Of a stretch of 64,000 nt of DNA, positions 35,631-46,207 are shown in pieces. This DNA is from Begonia masoniana. Lineage: Eukaryota > Streptophyta > Magnoliopsida > Cucurbitales > Begoniaceae. The first letter of the stretch is position 1. Each line of letters starts with the position of its first letter. The DNA lies in the NCBI GenBank assembly GCA_022432975.1, contig CM039503.1:55364466-55428465 (forward strand), given 5' to 3'. A program made the position numbers and the translations under genes. The notes below the pieces were generated by a model. The model saw only the letters and a list, made by a program, of their open reading frames with translations, was not told where the DNA came from and did not search any database.

Positions 35631-36438
35631 ATGGCATCCCCAAGCTCTACGGTTCCTTCATCTCCCTCCTCACCCTCCCTCACTCAAGCTTCCTCCTTTC
35701 CCCCTTTTCCATCTATGAACCAAGTTCTTACAGTCAAACTAGACAACCGCAACTACTTAGTGTGGATCGGATTACAACCCATTTGTCACTGCCATTTCCA
35801 CCCGATCGGACCCACCGTCTCTGGAAGAGGTTCAAAGTATGCTCCAAAGCTACGACTTCCGCCTGGAGAAACAAAACCAGAGCTTTTCCCTTCCGACGCC
35901 GGCGCAGCTCCAAGCGAACGTCGCCTTTCCGCACACATTTCGCCCCTCCTGGAACCCTCGGCCCGTTTTTCGCCCTCCTGCTGCCGGTTCTTTCCCCAGC
36001 CGAACCGGTCCTCATACCCTTTCTTCAGCAGGCCCACGTCCTCGGCCCACCCACCACTCTAAGCCCCGTTGCCAAATATGTGGAAGACTGGGCCATTCAG
36101 CCCTTAAATGCTACCAATTGCAGTCAGCCGCCCAATTTGCCCATCACCCACCCCTGGCCCAAGCCAACTTCACAGGTTTCTCCTCTGACCCAGCCCAACT
36201 CCCATACTCTTATTCACCGGCCCCCACCCGACCCGAACCCCATCCACATAACCCGCCCAACCCCTTAATCTCCCACCCGTCTTCCCGCTTGCAGACCCGA
36301 AACTCTGTGTTCCCAGATTCCACCGGCATTCTTCCCCTTCCTTCTTCTCCGTCGCCGACCACACCTTGGATTCTCGACTCCGGCGCCACCGATCATTTCA
36401 CGCCCCAGTCCGAGCTCCTCCAGCCAAATCAACCCTGA
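35631..36438 (+). pseudogene. copia gag and protease start, internally deleted
   Basis: Starts with MASPSSTVPSSPSSPSLTQA and reaches LTVKLDNRNYLVW, the gag entry motif, at about 35765. The next recognisable gag text (DYNPFVTAISTRSDPPSLEE, LQSYDFRLEKQN) follows at once in another frame, so the central gag helices are deleted. Then come the zinc knuckle CQICGRLGHSALKC (about 36070-36111) and the protease core WILDSGATDHFT (about 36367-36402). The frame ends at TGA 36436-36438, where the displaced gag segment begins. No full Gag can be made. Confidence 0.8.
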
Positions 36439-36720
36439 CTATACACTTTGGAACCGGTATAACAGCCTCATTATCAGCTGGCTTTTCTCTTCTCTCTCTG
36501 AAGAATTCCTTCCCCAGATTGTGGCTCTCACCACGGCCAACGAAATATGGACCGTTCTTGCCAAGATTTTTGCGTCGTCCTCCTTAGCGCGAATTAGCGA
36601 CCTGCGCTCGCAGCTCCAATCCCTCACCAAAGATGGGCTCTCGGCTGCTGCGTACACTCAGAAGCTCACCAGCCTTTGTAACACCCTCGCCGCCATCGGC
36701 GAACCCATCTCTCCTGTTTT
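36432..36720 (+). other. Displaced gag core between protease and integrase
   Basis: In the pol frame this reads NPDYTLWNRYNSLIISWLFS, then EEFLPQIVALTTANEIW, LARISDLRSQLQSL and TLAAIGEPIS. This is the UBN2-type gag core that in copia elements lies between NRNYLVW and DYNPFVTAIS, i.e. just the piece deleted near 35766. Here it replaces the C-terminal half of protease and runs straight into the pre-integrase text VLSLAATHSE. Confidence 0.82.
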
Positions 36721-39451
36721 GTCCCTCGCTGCCACCCACAGTGAAGCTTCCCCCACTATTTTGGATCCATCTTGGCATCTTCGCTTGGGTCATCCGTCTT
36801 CTTTTGTCTTGCAGCGAGTTCTCAAATTGTGTAATTTAAATTCTGCTAAAGTTGAACTTCAAGTTTGTACTTCCTGCCAAATGAGCAAGAGTCACCAATT
36901 ACCATTTCAAAACTCTCAATCTCATGCACAATTTCCTTTTGATATCGTTCACACGGATGTTTGGGGTCCTTCTCCGATAAAGTCCGTCACCGGTGCAAGA
37001 TATTTTATTCTCTTTGTGGATGATTGTACTCGATTTACATGGATCTTTCCTTTAAAATTAAAGAGCGAAGTTTATTGCACTTTTACAAATTTCTATCAAT
37101 TCGTCCATACTCAATTCGGTACTAAAATCAAAATCGTCCAATCTGACTGGGGTGGCGAATTCCAGTCCCTCACTCCTTTGTTCAAATCCCTTGGCATCCA
37201 ACATCGAATTTCGTGTCCGTATACTCCAAATCAAAACGGTAGAGTCGAAAGAAAAAATCGACACGTAGTTGAAACTGGACTTGCTCTCTTGTTCCACTCC
37301 TCCGTCCCCCCACACTTCTGGACTTATGCCTTCATCACAGCTACCTCATTGATCAATTTACTTCCCACTTCTGTACTCCGTCACAAGTCACCTTTTGAGT
37401 GCTTGTTCAACGCCATTCCCGAGTACACATCTTTACGTGTTTTTGGCTGTCTCTGTTTTCCCTTTCTTCGGCCTTTCAATCAACATAAACTTCAACCTAG
37501 ATCTCTTCCATGCGTGTTTTTAGGCCCCAGTCCTCAACACAAAGGTTACATCTGCTTAGACCCAAAATCCTACAAAATCTATATATCTCGTCATGTCAAA
37601 TTTGTGGAATCCCAATTTCCATTCTCTGCAATTCCCCAATCTGTGACTGACACTTCTCCCTTCCACCTACACATTCCTTACATTACTCACCCCCCACCTC
37701 CCACCAATCCGCTTGCCACAACCTCATCACTTCCCTTAATACCCCTTTCCTCCCCCTCTCCTACGTATGACCATTTTCCCCACCCTCCCACACTCCCTTC
37801 TCCATTACCCGAAACCATACCCACTCAACTTCTCACCCAACCTGCTCACAACACTCACCCTATGACGACTCGTTCCAAAGCAGGTATTTTTAAGCCAAAA
37901 GCCCTTCTTATTGAGCCACCTCTTGAACCCCAAACCTTTAGCCAAGCTGCCAAATTTTCTCACTGGTTTAATGCCATGAAAGAGGAAATCACAGCCCTTC
38001 AAGCAAATAACACCTGGTCTTTAGTTCCCCTCCCCCAAGGTGCAAAACTCATAGGCTGCAAATGGGTCTTCAAGACCAAATTGAACTCTGATGGGACCGT
38101 CTCTCGGTTTAAGGCTCGCCTTGTAGCCAAAGGGTATCAACAGACAGAAGGTATTGATTATGATGAAATTTTCAGTCCGGTTGTCAAACCGACCTCAGTT
38201 CGGACAGTACTCTCCTTGGCTATCTCTTTTCGCTGGATTATCAGACAGCTTGATATTAGTAATGCCTTTCTACATGGCGATTTGACCGAGCACGTGTACA
38301 TGCAACAACCTCCCGGTTTCATTGACTCTCATTCACCATCGGCTGTATGTTTCTTACATAAAGCTCTCTATGGGCTAAAACAGTCCCCCCGAGCTTGGTA
38401 CACTAAGTTATACACTGCCTTAATCAACTGGGGTTTCTCCGCATCCAAGTCTGACTCATCTCTTTTCATTCGTCGTTCGTCCTCGGCCATTATTGTCATG
38501 CTTGTGTACGTGGACGACATTATTCTGACTGGGGATTCCCCTACTCTTGTTGACCAGCTATTGACATATCTACATTCTCAGTTTAAAGTTCGTGACCTTG
38601 GACCGCTGTCTTATTTTCTTGGCATTTCAGTCACGAAGACACCCACTGGTATGACTCTTTCTCAATCTCGGTATATATCTGAGCTACTTAATAGGGCCAA
38701 TATGGGCTCTTGCAAACCTGTTCCGACCCCCATGGTGGCTGGTCCTGTGCTATCTCTCAAATCTGGGACACCTTTATCTGATGGTTTCTTATACCGAAGC
38801 ATAGTTGGTGGTCTTCAGTACTGCTGTCTTACACGACCAGACATTGCTTTCGCCGTCAACAAGGTATCACAATTTATGCATGCTCCCTCAGATACTCACT
38901 GGCAAGCGGTCAAACGAATTCTGAGATATCTCAAAGGTACACTTTCACTTGGTATTTCCTTCTCACCATCGACTTCACTTGGCTTGACGTGTTATACGGA
39001 TGCGGATTGGGCTTCTTGCCCAGACGATCGCAAAAGCACCAGCGGCTTCTGTATCTTTCTCGGTGCAAATCTCATCTCTTGGTCATCCACCAAACAGAAG
39101 GTGGTATCGCGATCTAGCACCGAATCTGAGTACCGCAGCGTTGCGAATGGCGCAGCAGAGGTCTTATGGCTACAGTCCCTACTAAAGGAACTCGGTATCA
39201 ATTCTCCTACTGCCCCTCTAATTCTATGTGATAACTTGAGTGCCACATATCTCGCTTCCAATCCTGTTTTGCACTCTAAGTCCAAACATGTCGAGATTGA
39301 TTTTCATTTCGTACGCGAAAAGGTGTTACAAAAAATGCTCGTGGTCAAATTCACTTCGTCTGCACACCAATTAGCTGATGCGCTCACTAAACCTCTCCCT
39401 CCGGCACTTTTCACCCGCTTCGTCTCCAAGATCTTTGGTCTACGCCCTTGA
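36521..39451 (+). CDS. copia pol: integrase, reverse transcriptase, RNase H
   Basis: An open frame of 976 codons. After the displaced gag core it carries the pre-integrase domain (WHLRLGHPSS), integrase with DDE residues (HTDVWGPSP, SDWGGEF, PNQNGRVERKNRH), a Pro-rich linker, reverse transcriptase (WVFKTKLNSDGTVSRFKARL, LDISNAFLHGDL and the catalytic YVDD near 38506) and RNase H (CYTDADWASCPDDRKSTSGF, SSTESEYRSVANGAAEV, CDNLSATYLA, KHVEIDFHFVREKV). It ends just before the 3' LTR. The first in-frame ATG is inside the misplaced gag piece, and no protease precedes it in frame. The enzymes are uninterrupted but their proper processing is doubtful. Confidence 0.9.
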   Translation: MALTTANEIWTVLAKIFASSSLARISDLRSQLQSLTKDGLSAAAYTQKLTSLCNTLAAIGEPISPVLSLAATHSEASPTILDPSWHLRLGHPSSFVLQRVLKLCNLNSAKVELQVCTSCQMSKSHQLPFQNSQSHAQFPFDIVHTDVWGPSPIKSVTGARYFILFVDDCTRFTWIFPLKLKSEVYCTFTNFYQFVHTQFGTKIKIVQSDWGGEFQSLTPLFKSLGIQHRISCPYTPNQNGRVERKNRHVVETGLALLFHSSVPPHFWTYAFITATSLINLLPTSVLRHKSPFECLFNAIPEYTSLRVFGCLCFPFLRPFNQHKLQPRSLPCVFLGPSPQHKGYICLDPKSYKIYISRHVKFVESQFPFSAIPQSVTDTSPFHLHIPYITHPPPPTNPLATTSSLPLIPLSSPSPTYDHFPHPPTLPSPLPETIPTQLLTQPAHNTHPMTTRSKAGIFKPKALLIEPPLEPQTFSQAAKFSHWFNAMKEEITALQANNTWSLVPLPQGAKLIGCKWVFKTKLNSDGTVSRFKARLVAKGYQQTEGIDYDEIFSPVVKPTSVRTVLSLAISFRWIIRQLDISNAFLHGDLTEHVYMQQPPGFIDSHSPSAVCFLHKALYGLKQSPRAWYTKLYTALINWGFSASKSDSSLFIRRSSSAIIVMLVYVDDIILTGDSPTLVDQLLTYLHSQFKVRDLGPLSYFLGISVTKTPTGMTLSQSRYISELLNRANMGSCKPVPTPMVAGPVLSLKSGTPLSDGFLYRSIVGGLQYCCLTRPDIAFAVNKVSQFMHAPSDTHWQAVKRILRYLKGTLSLGISFSPSTSLGLTCYTDADWASCPDDRKSTSGFCIFLGANLISWSSTKQKVVSRSSTESEYRSVANGAAEVLWLQSLLKELGINSPTAPLILCDNLSATYLASNPVLHSKSKHVEIDFHFVREKVLQKMLVVKFTSSAHQLADALTKPLPPALFTRFVSKIFGLRP

Positions 39452-39464
39452 TCTTGAGGGGGGA

Positions 39465-39680
39465 TATTAGCGTATATATATTTACACAACCTTTTTTATT
39501 CATTTTAGTTAGCTTTATTATTTAATTTGGTTAGCCGTCACTTTCATTCATTTATTACTTACTCTGTATATTTGTAAGGATGGTAGTAAATTAAATCAGA
39601 GTGGTTTTCCTTGCCTTTTGAATCTGTCTCTTCTTCTCCGATCATTGTCTCCGGCGAACTCCTATCTCAGAAACTAACGC
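39465..39680 (+). repeat. 3' LTR of the scrambled copia element
   Basis: About 216 bp from just after the purine tract to ACTAACG; exact ends are uncertain by a few bases. It contains TATATATATTTACACAACC and ends about 110 bp before the ATG of peptide copy F. Confidence 0.75.
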
Positions 39681-39789
39681 TTCCAAATCAGCTCTTCTTC
39701 ATGGCTACATAAACACCCCTCACATGGTTTAGACATCATACGCAAGACCAACGTAAGGGATTAGATTTGCAGGTGTGAAAGATTTGAAG

Positions 39790-40288
39790 ATGACGGCTAT
39801 GGTGAAAATCGCTATCCTCCTACTTTTCGTGTTCACAGCCACAGCCCTTGAAAATTCCCATGAAATAGCCTCCAATCATGAACTTCACCCGTTCTCTTCA
39901 CCAGCACCGTCTCCATCAGCGGATGCTGATGAGCACAACAAAAGCACAATAATTTGTGCCCTCGGATGTGTAGTTAAGTGCCAAGACAAGAAATCTTGGC
40001 GAAAAGTGTTTTGCATTGGCCTCTGTCTCGCGCAATGCTCTATCGGCCCTTCTGACTCTCTTTCTGAAATTGCTTGTGTTGTTGACTGTGCTCAATCATC
40101 TACAAACAATCTTCATTTTGGTACGTACATTTATATGTATTATTTTTCTTGTCTTTTATATATACATGTCATATATATTCAAGTGTAACATTTTGTTTTT
40201 TGGATTTTGATATTTTTTTGAAAATGCAGACGCAAACATGATGGATGATCGTATCAGTGCCTGCACCCAGCAATGCAAGAAAAATTGA
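39790..40288 (+). CDS. Thionin-like secreted Cys-rich peptide, copy F
   Basis: Exons 39790-40120 and 40230-40288 give 129 aa. Signal peptide MTAMVKIAILLLFVFTATA, linker HELHPFSSPAPSPSADADE, Cys clusters CALGCVVKC, CIGLCLAQC, CVVDC and CTQQC, all ten family cysteines present. It differs from copy G (46.9 kb, opposite strand) at about 9 of 129 residues, so the two are recent duplicates. The core promoter TACATAAA is at 39706-39713, but everything upstream of about 39681 is the copia 3' LTR. Its native distal promoter is gone. Confidence 0.85.
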
Positions 40289-41067
40289 ACTTTGATGCAT
40301 GAATGATAACAGTCATTTGAAGAACCTTTAGCTTCAGATTTATCATGAATTTGGTCACATTATGTGATCAATAATCTCTTATTTTATGTAGTTTTCCTAA
40401 ACTACTTTGTACACATCTGTTTCAGCTTTATTGAATAAAATGTACTTTTTATTTCACTAATCTTTCATTTTTTATCACCCCTCGGTCGAAAATTTGAACT
40501 TTAAAAAAATCTGTACTTTAATTAAGAAGAATAATTCTAGTTTAATTTGAACTTTAAAAAAATCTGTACTTTAATTAAGAAGAATAATTCTAGTTTTCTT
40601 TATTCGTAAAAAATTAAATGTACCAAATGCAATACTTTAAATAATTAGAATTATATTTAAAGTTGCGCCAATTGCCTTGTTCAGTTCTTCTCCCTCCCAA
40701 ATAGCAAATAATAAAAGAACATCAGCATGATCTGGAATTTAGGAGTAGTTTAGAAAAACAAAATTTAACTCAGTGACTTTAATTCTATGTATTAAAGTTT
40801 ATTTGGGTCACCATGATCAAATACGACTTCTCATCCCTTAAATCTGTAGATAAACATGGAGCAAAACTTAGATCATTAAAAAAAAAAAAAAAAAAAAACC
40901 TCTCATTTTTGTCTTCCGAATGCTGGTCGAATCAATCCTTACCAGTTTTGTTCCAACTAGTATAATTGGGAGACGAGACATAATGCCTCAACTTCATAAA
41001 TGTACTACAAATAAAACTAAGTTGAAATTTGAATCCATAATGCTCGAATGGATTTTTGAATCCATAA
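40289..41067. other. Spacer with duplicated flank text
   Basis: Contains a 60-bp tandem duplication near 40495-40600 (CTTTAAAAAAATCTGTACTT..). GCCTTGTTCAGTTCTTCTCC at about 40674 recurs near 47763 and, with one change, near 56650. No gene seen. Confidence 0.55.
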
Positions 41068-41344
41068 TGTTAGAATTTGGTGTGACCCGGTGTGACCCGA
41101 ATTCTAGTTATGCCGGGTCGGGCCCATATATCAATATTAGGGTTTTACATTTTCTCTATATATTGATACTTGAGTCGTAAAACTCATTGTACCGAATTTG
41201 ATATTAGTGATTCTCTCCTCTGCCTGTGGTTTTTTCTCTTTCTAAGGTTTCCACGTAAAATTCGGTGTCCATTATTTTCTCGTTTTCCTTTTTTCAATTT
41301 TTTTATCGTTCGTTACAGTTGGATTAGTGTGTCTAATCCTAACA
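41068..41344 (+). mobile_element. Solo copia LTR
   Basis: 277 bp, starting TGTTAGAATTTGGTGTGACC and ending CTAATCCTAACA, flanked by perfect target duplications CATAA (41063-41067 and 41345-41349). Same family as the element at 3820 but with a longer 3' part and a small internal GGTGTGACCC duplication. No internal region remains, so it arose by LTR-LTR recombination. Confidence 0.88.
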
Positions 41345-41383
41345 CATAATGCTTGAATCCATAAGATAAAACTAAGGTGAAAG

Positions 41384-42198
41384 AGCTCCTAGAGAAAGGG
41401 CATATCAGAGAGAGCATGAGCCTGTGAGTTGTTCTCGCCTTGCTGACTCCAAAGAAAGACAGAAGCTGAAGAATGTGTAGACAGCCGAGCGATCAATAAG
41501 ATTACAATCAGATACAAATTTCCAATCCCTCAAATGGAAGATATGTTAAACCGATTAAGTAGAGCTAGTATATTCAGCAAAATTGATCTGAGGAGCGGAT
41601 ATTACCAGATTAGAATTCAACCCGACGACTAGTGAAAAACAGCCTTCAAAACGAGAGAAGGGCTGTATGAGTGGCTGTTCATGCCATTCGGATTGTCAAA
41701 CACACTCAGTACATTCATGCGTATAATAAATCAGGTACTCAAGCCTCTTATTGGAAGATCTGTTGTTATCTATTTTGATGATATTCTAATCTATAGTAAG
41801 ACTGAGGAGGAGCATCTGACACATTGGCGAGAAGTTTTAAGCATCATGCAGGCCAACAAACTATTTATTAATATGAAGAAGTGCAATTTTATCGTTCAAA
41901 AATTATTATTTCTTGGATGAATTATTGGTACAGATAGGATTCAAGTTGACGAGGAAAAGATTAGAACCATCAGAGAGTGGCCTACACCAAAATCAGTGAC
42001 TGAATTGAGAAGTTTCCTCGGGTTGGCCAGTTTTTATCGTTGGTTTATTAAGCATTTCAACTCCATTGCAGCACTGCTTATGGAGTGACTAAAGAAAGGC
42101 AAATTTCAATGGGCAAATGAAGCCGAAGTGAGTTTTGCATTGTTAAAGCAGAACCTTTATACAGCCACGGTATTAGCTGTTCCTAATTTTGATAAATT
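41384..42198 (+). pseudogene. Ty3/gypsy reverse transcriptase fragment
   Basis: Reads [56 protein letters not shown], then the catalytic [44 protein letters not shown] and [14 protein letters not shown]. This is the palm, thumb and connection part of a gypsy-type reverse transcriptase. Several in-frame stops (after RESMSL, KDRS, PDD, LFLG, LLME and DKL) and the loss of all other domains show an old relic. Confidence 0.88.
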
Positions 42199-42239
42199 GT
42201 GAAAGATCAAGGTTGGTGACCCGATGTTATAAAGTGTTG

Positions 42240-45104
42240 TAACACTTCGTGTGACACCGGTTATAAATACTGAAAGTTTAAGATCAGTTCAGTGATGTCA
42301 TACAAGGATCCTTGTGTGACACCGATTTTAAAGAAACGATGAACGATATAAAAAGTGCGGAAATAAATGACACAAGAGGTTGGTAACGCAGTTCGGCAAC
42401 CAGCCTACGTCTGCGGGGCCACGTCCAGATATAAAAACTTTTCCTTGAGTTAACAAAGTTACAAGAAAAACTCGGACTTATACAAATAAAGACTCCCTCT
42501 TATCTTTGTCGCCGCCTCTAGCTAACTTCCTCAACGAGACAGTTTTTGCGAGATCCCCTCGACTTTAGAACGACCTCTCCCGAGATCTAGTTAACAACAA
42601 GATCCTCTCGTTGTTGGTTCCTCCCGAAACCCGTGTTATGGCAAGATCCCCTCGCCCACGATCATGAACGACAAGCTCCCCTTGTCTAAGAAACAGAACT
42701 CCTCACGAGTTCAGATGTTGTCTTCTCCCGAGACAGAGCTTCAATGAAGAACACGGAAAGTTGCCTCATGTGACACCTCCTGGAACACCAGATCGAAGTC
42801 TTCGGATGCAACACACAACACACTCGGTAGAACGATGAAATCCACAGATTAAGTCGAGTGTGTAACACAATCACTAACTCAAACGCAGAAGCGATGAGAG
42901 TGAAAGAAAAACCGACGGCTTGGAAAAACGAAGAAATCTTCTCTCGTGTAAAATCAATACTCCGTCGTCTGCTGAAGAACAATCACCGACGACTCACAGT
43001 AGGCGTGAATGAAAGGATCAACTATTGCAGAATACACGCAAACGTCGGTATAGAATAAAATCGCCCGGAAGAATAAAAAACTTTTCGCTCTCAATAATAA
43101 TGGCTTCAGCGACCTTCTTCAGAAAAACGAAGGCTTTAAATAATATTGGTAACTTCCATATCTTTAATTCATTCAGTTACCAAATCGGATTTACCGCCGC
43201 ATGGAATAAGGAAACACAATCTTAACAAATTCGGTTATGTGACACCTCATGTGACACTTTAGGAAAGTTTCCATAACAGCACAGATTTTCGCCCAAAAAT
43301 TCAGGAAAGCATCCCATTAATCATGGGAACTCAGAGCCCAGCAAATCGTGTCAAATCTACAACAAATCGGCTTTCCAAATAAAACTTTTCCAAAAAACAA
43401 GTGCATATACCTTATTCAATATCTTTTCAAATAATGTTGTTTCCTTATTTTTTTCTTCCATAGAATCTTCATTAATGTTGACCAGACGCCATCCAATAAA
43501 CAGAATCGGCTTTTGCTTGCTTACCAAGAATAAAATCATCGATTTTGGAAAAACATATTATCTCCTTAAATAAAAATATATTGCCAAAAAACATTGAATG
43601 CCAATACATGCAAGTCGTTGCATTAACAAATACGATATAGGACAATATTAAAAATGCGGAAATTAACGACACAGGAGGTTGTTAATGCAGTTCGGCAATC
43701 AGCCTACATCTGCGGGGCCACGCCCAGATATGAAAACATTTCACAAGTTCAAACAAGGTTACAAGACACTCGGACTAAAACAAAATAAGACTCCCTCTTA
43801 TCTTTGATGCCGCTTCCTTCAACCTTCACAAGTGAACTGTTTTGCGCGAGCTCCTCCCTCGACTTTGAAAACGGATCCCTCCCTCGATCATACATACAAC
43901 AAGCTTCCCTTGTCGAAATGATTGAATCCTCCCGAATCCGTGTATGGCAAGCTCCCCTTGCCCACGATATTTTCTATAACTACTCGGATATTCGTCCAAA
44001 AATTCAGGAAAGCATTCCATTAATCATGAGAACTCAGAGTCCAGCAAATCATGCCAAATCTACACCAAATCGGCTTTCCAAATAAAACTTTTCCAAAAAA
44101 CAAGTGCATATACCTTTTTCAATAACTTTCCAAATAATCATGTTTCCTTATTTCTCTTCCACAGAATCTTCATCATTGATATCAGGACGCCATCCAATAA
44201 ACAGAATCGGCTTTTGCTTGCTTACCAAGAATAAAATCATCGATTTTGGAAAAACATATTATCTCCTTAAATAAAAATATATTGCCAAAAAACATTGAAT
44301 GCCAATACATGCAAGTCGTTGCATTAACAAATACGATATAGGACAATATTAAAAATGCGGAAATTAACGACACAGGAGGTTGTTAATGCAGTTCGGCAAT
44401 CAGCCTACATCTGCGGGGCCACGCCCAGATATGAAAACATTTCACAAGTTCAAACAAGGTTACAAGACACTCGGACTAAAACAAAATAAGACTCCCTCTT
44501 ATCTTTGATGCCGTTCCGTCACCCTCACAAGTGAAACTGTTTTGCGAGCTCCCCTCGACTTTGAAACGATCCCTCCCGAGATCTAAATACGACAAGCTCC
44601 CCTTGTCGAAGATGACTCCTCCCGGAATCCGTGTATGGCAAGCTCCCCTTGCCCACGATATTTTCTATAACTACTCGGATATTCGTCCAAAAATTCAGGA
44701 AAGCATTCCATTAATCATGAGAACTCAGAGTCCAGCAAATCATGCCAAATCTACACCAAATCGGCTTTCCAAATAAAACTTTTCCAAAAAACAAGTGCAT
44801 ATACCTTTTTCAATAACTTTCCAAATAATCATGTTTCCTTATTTCTCTTCCACAGAATCTTCATCATTGATATCAGGACGCCATCCAATAATCAGAATCG
44901 GCTATTTCTTGATCACCAAGAATTAAATCATCAAATTGAAAAATAATGAAATTAACATATTATCTCCATAAATATGTATATATATTGCCAAAAATACAAT
45001 TGCCAACTCATATGCAAATCTTTGCATTTACAACATGCTTGACTAAAGCTTATCAAAATCAAGTATAAAGAAGTACAATAAAGTGTGTAAAATACACACT
45101 TATC
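42240..45104 (-). mobile_element. LTR-like repeat block ending in an Athila-type terminus
   Basis: The right end at 45104 reads on the minus strand TGATAAGTGTGTATTTTACA, nearly the same as the Athila-like LTR start at 3444. The body contains several copies of an LTR-type phrase (AAAATGCGGAAATTAACGAC, CAGTTCGGCAATCAGCCTAC) at about 42355, 43655 and 44353. The left border is not clear. The block truncates the gene fragment to its right. Confidence 0.55.
43288..45104. repeat. Tandem repeat, about 700-bp unit
   Basis: TTCG(C/T)CCAAAAATTCAGGA recurs at 43288, 43991 and 44682 (spacings 703 and 691), each followed by the same several-hundred-base text. Units 1 and 2 share near-identical right halves, and units 2 and 3 near-identical left halves, as expected from unequal crossing-over. 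Confidence 0.88.
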
Positions 45105-45727
45105 AGGAATTGAGCCTTGCGATGGGCGATAGCATTCAAGGCAAGGGTACAATTCAGGTATGACCTTTCTAGATTAGTACTCTCTGTTTTTTAGATTAAG
45201 ATTTTGGTTTGAGGCTAATCTAGTCATTTATTTTTTTACGTTTAATGTGATTATTATGAGTTGTAATTATTGTATGACTGGGTCGACTGAGCATAAAAAA
45301 GTTGTTTTTACTTGGAAGCAGTAAATGTCATGCGATGTTGAAATGAAAGAAAGAGCAACTGTTGTAATTAACAGGGGGTTTCAGCAGTGAAAGCATTTTA
45401 TGAGCTTCTGAGTGAGTCCAGCTTGAGTTTATTGCATCCTGAAGAAAAGAAGAACGTTGCTCCTGTTGAGCTTTGCCCAATTTTGAAGATGTTGTATAGA
45501 AAGAATACTCATAAAAAGGTATTATTTTATTTAAAAAAAAAACAGAATAATTGTTATGATTGAGCGCAGCAGCCAGCTTGTATTATCGTGCATGTGTAGA
45601 GAATGTTGGGTGGGGTGGAATTCTTGAAGCGTTGAGGGATGAGACATTGAACGATCCTCGCGAAAGAATAGAAATAGCACAGACTCATGCAATGTACAGG
45701 CCGTCACTTCTTGGGCAACATCCATGA
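45105..45727 (+). pseudogene. Glycerol-3-phosphate dehydrogenase (NAD+) 3' fragment
   Basis: Pieces of the last exons: 45105-45157 (ELSLAMGDSIQGKGTIQ), 45375-45518 ([35 protein letters not shown]) and about 45617-45727 ([32 protein letters not shown], stop). This is the C-terminal end of plant NAD-dependent glycerol-3-phosphate dehydrogenase, which interconverts dihydroxyacetone phosphate and glycerol-3-phosphate. The NAD-binding and most catalytic exons are missing, cut off at 45104 by the LTR terminus. The junction between the last two pieces is degenerate (KNTHKK where the family has an ILIKRE-type text). Not functional. Confidence 0.82.
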
Positions 45728-46089
45728 TTTACAGCAGACGTGTGCTTTGTTGTACGTTGGATTGTTTTGGAGCCGAGGTGAACCAAGCTCTCAAGGGAAT
45801 TGAAGTGGACGTGAAACCAAAAGCTGGACCCCACGAGCATGTCATTGTTTTTCTTTCTTTCTGTGCTCTTGTTGTATTCACAGAATTTCGAGGCGACGAT
45901 AATTACATTCCTTACTCCTTCAGTTTCATGCGTGCATGTTTGAGCAGTGGCAAGACACAGTTTCAGTTTGTGCATGAGCCCTCCATAATATTCGCCATCT
46001 AATCCTATGAACTAGATCTTCATTTTTGTAATAAGTCGTATAAATTATCTTATATATGTCCTCTTCTTCCATATATCATCCCATGGTAT

Positions 46090-46207
46090 GACTATGAATT
46101 CTTCTCATACAAATCCTTACCTAAAATAAGTAAAAGCACCCAAATTAGCTCTTCTTCCTCGAACAGTTTAGTGATTGTACACCACACATAAAGATTAGAT
46201 TTGCAGG
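46090..46207 (+). promoter_or_regulatory. Relic promoter of a thionin-like gene
   Basis: CCTTACCTAAAATAAGTAAA, CACCCAAATTAGCTCTTCTT and AGATTAGATTTGCAG follow in the order seen upstream of peptide copies B and F. No coding exon follows, so the gene body was lost. Confidence 0.65.

Larger units (their letters stand above)
35560..39680 (+). mobile_element. copia element with truncated 5' LTR and scrambled gag
   Basis: The 5' LTR survives only as its last 45-50 bp (CTCCGATCATTGTCTCCGGC..ACTAACG), identical to the end of the 3' LTR at about 39465-39680. Primer site TGGTATCAGAGC is at 35611-35622, gag starts at ATG 35631, and a purine tract GAGGGGGGATA precedes the 3' LTR. The complete pol part is open. 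A gag core segment lies between protease and integrase instead of inside gag. No target duplication can be tested because the 5' end is lost. Confidence 0.88.

Noticed and set aside
45685..46002. Frames after the glycerol-3-phosphate dehydrogenase stop
   Set aside because: They follow directly after the gene fragment and look like its old 3' region.
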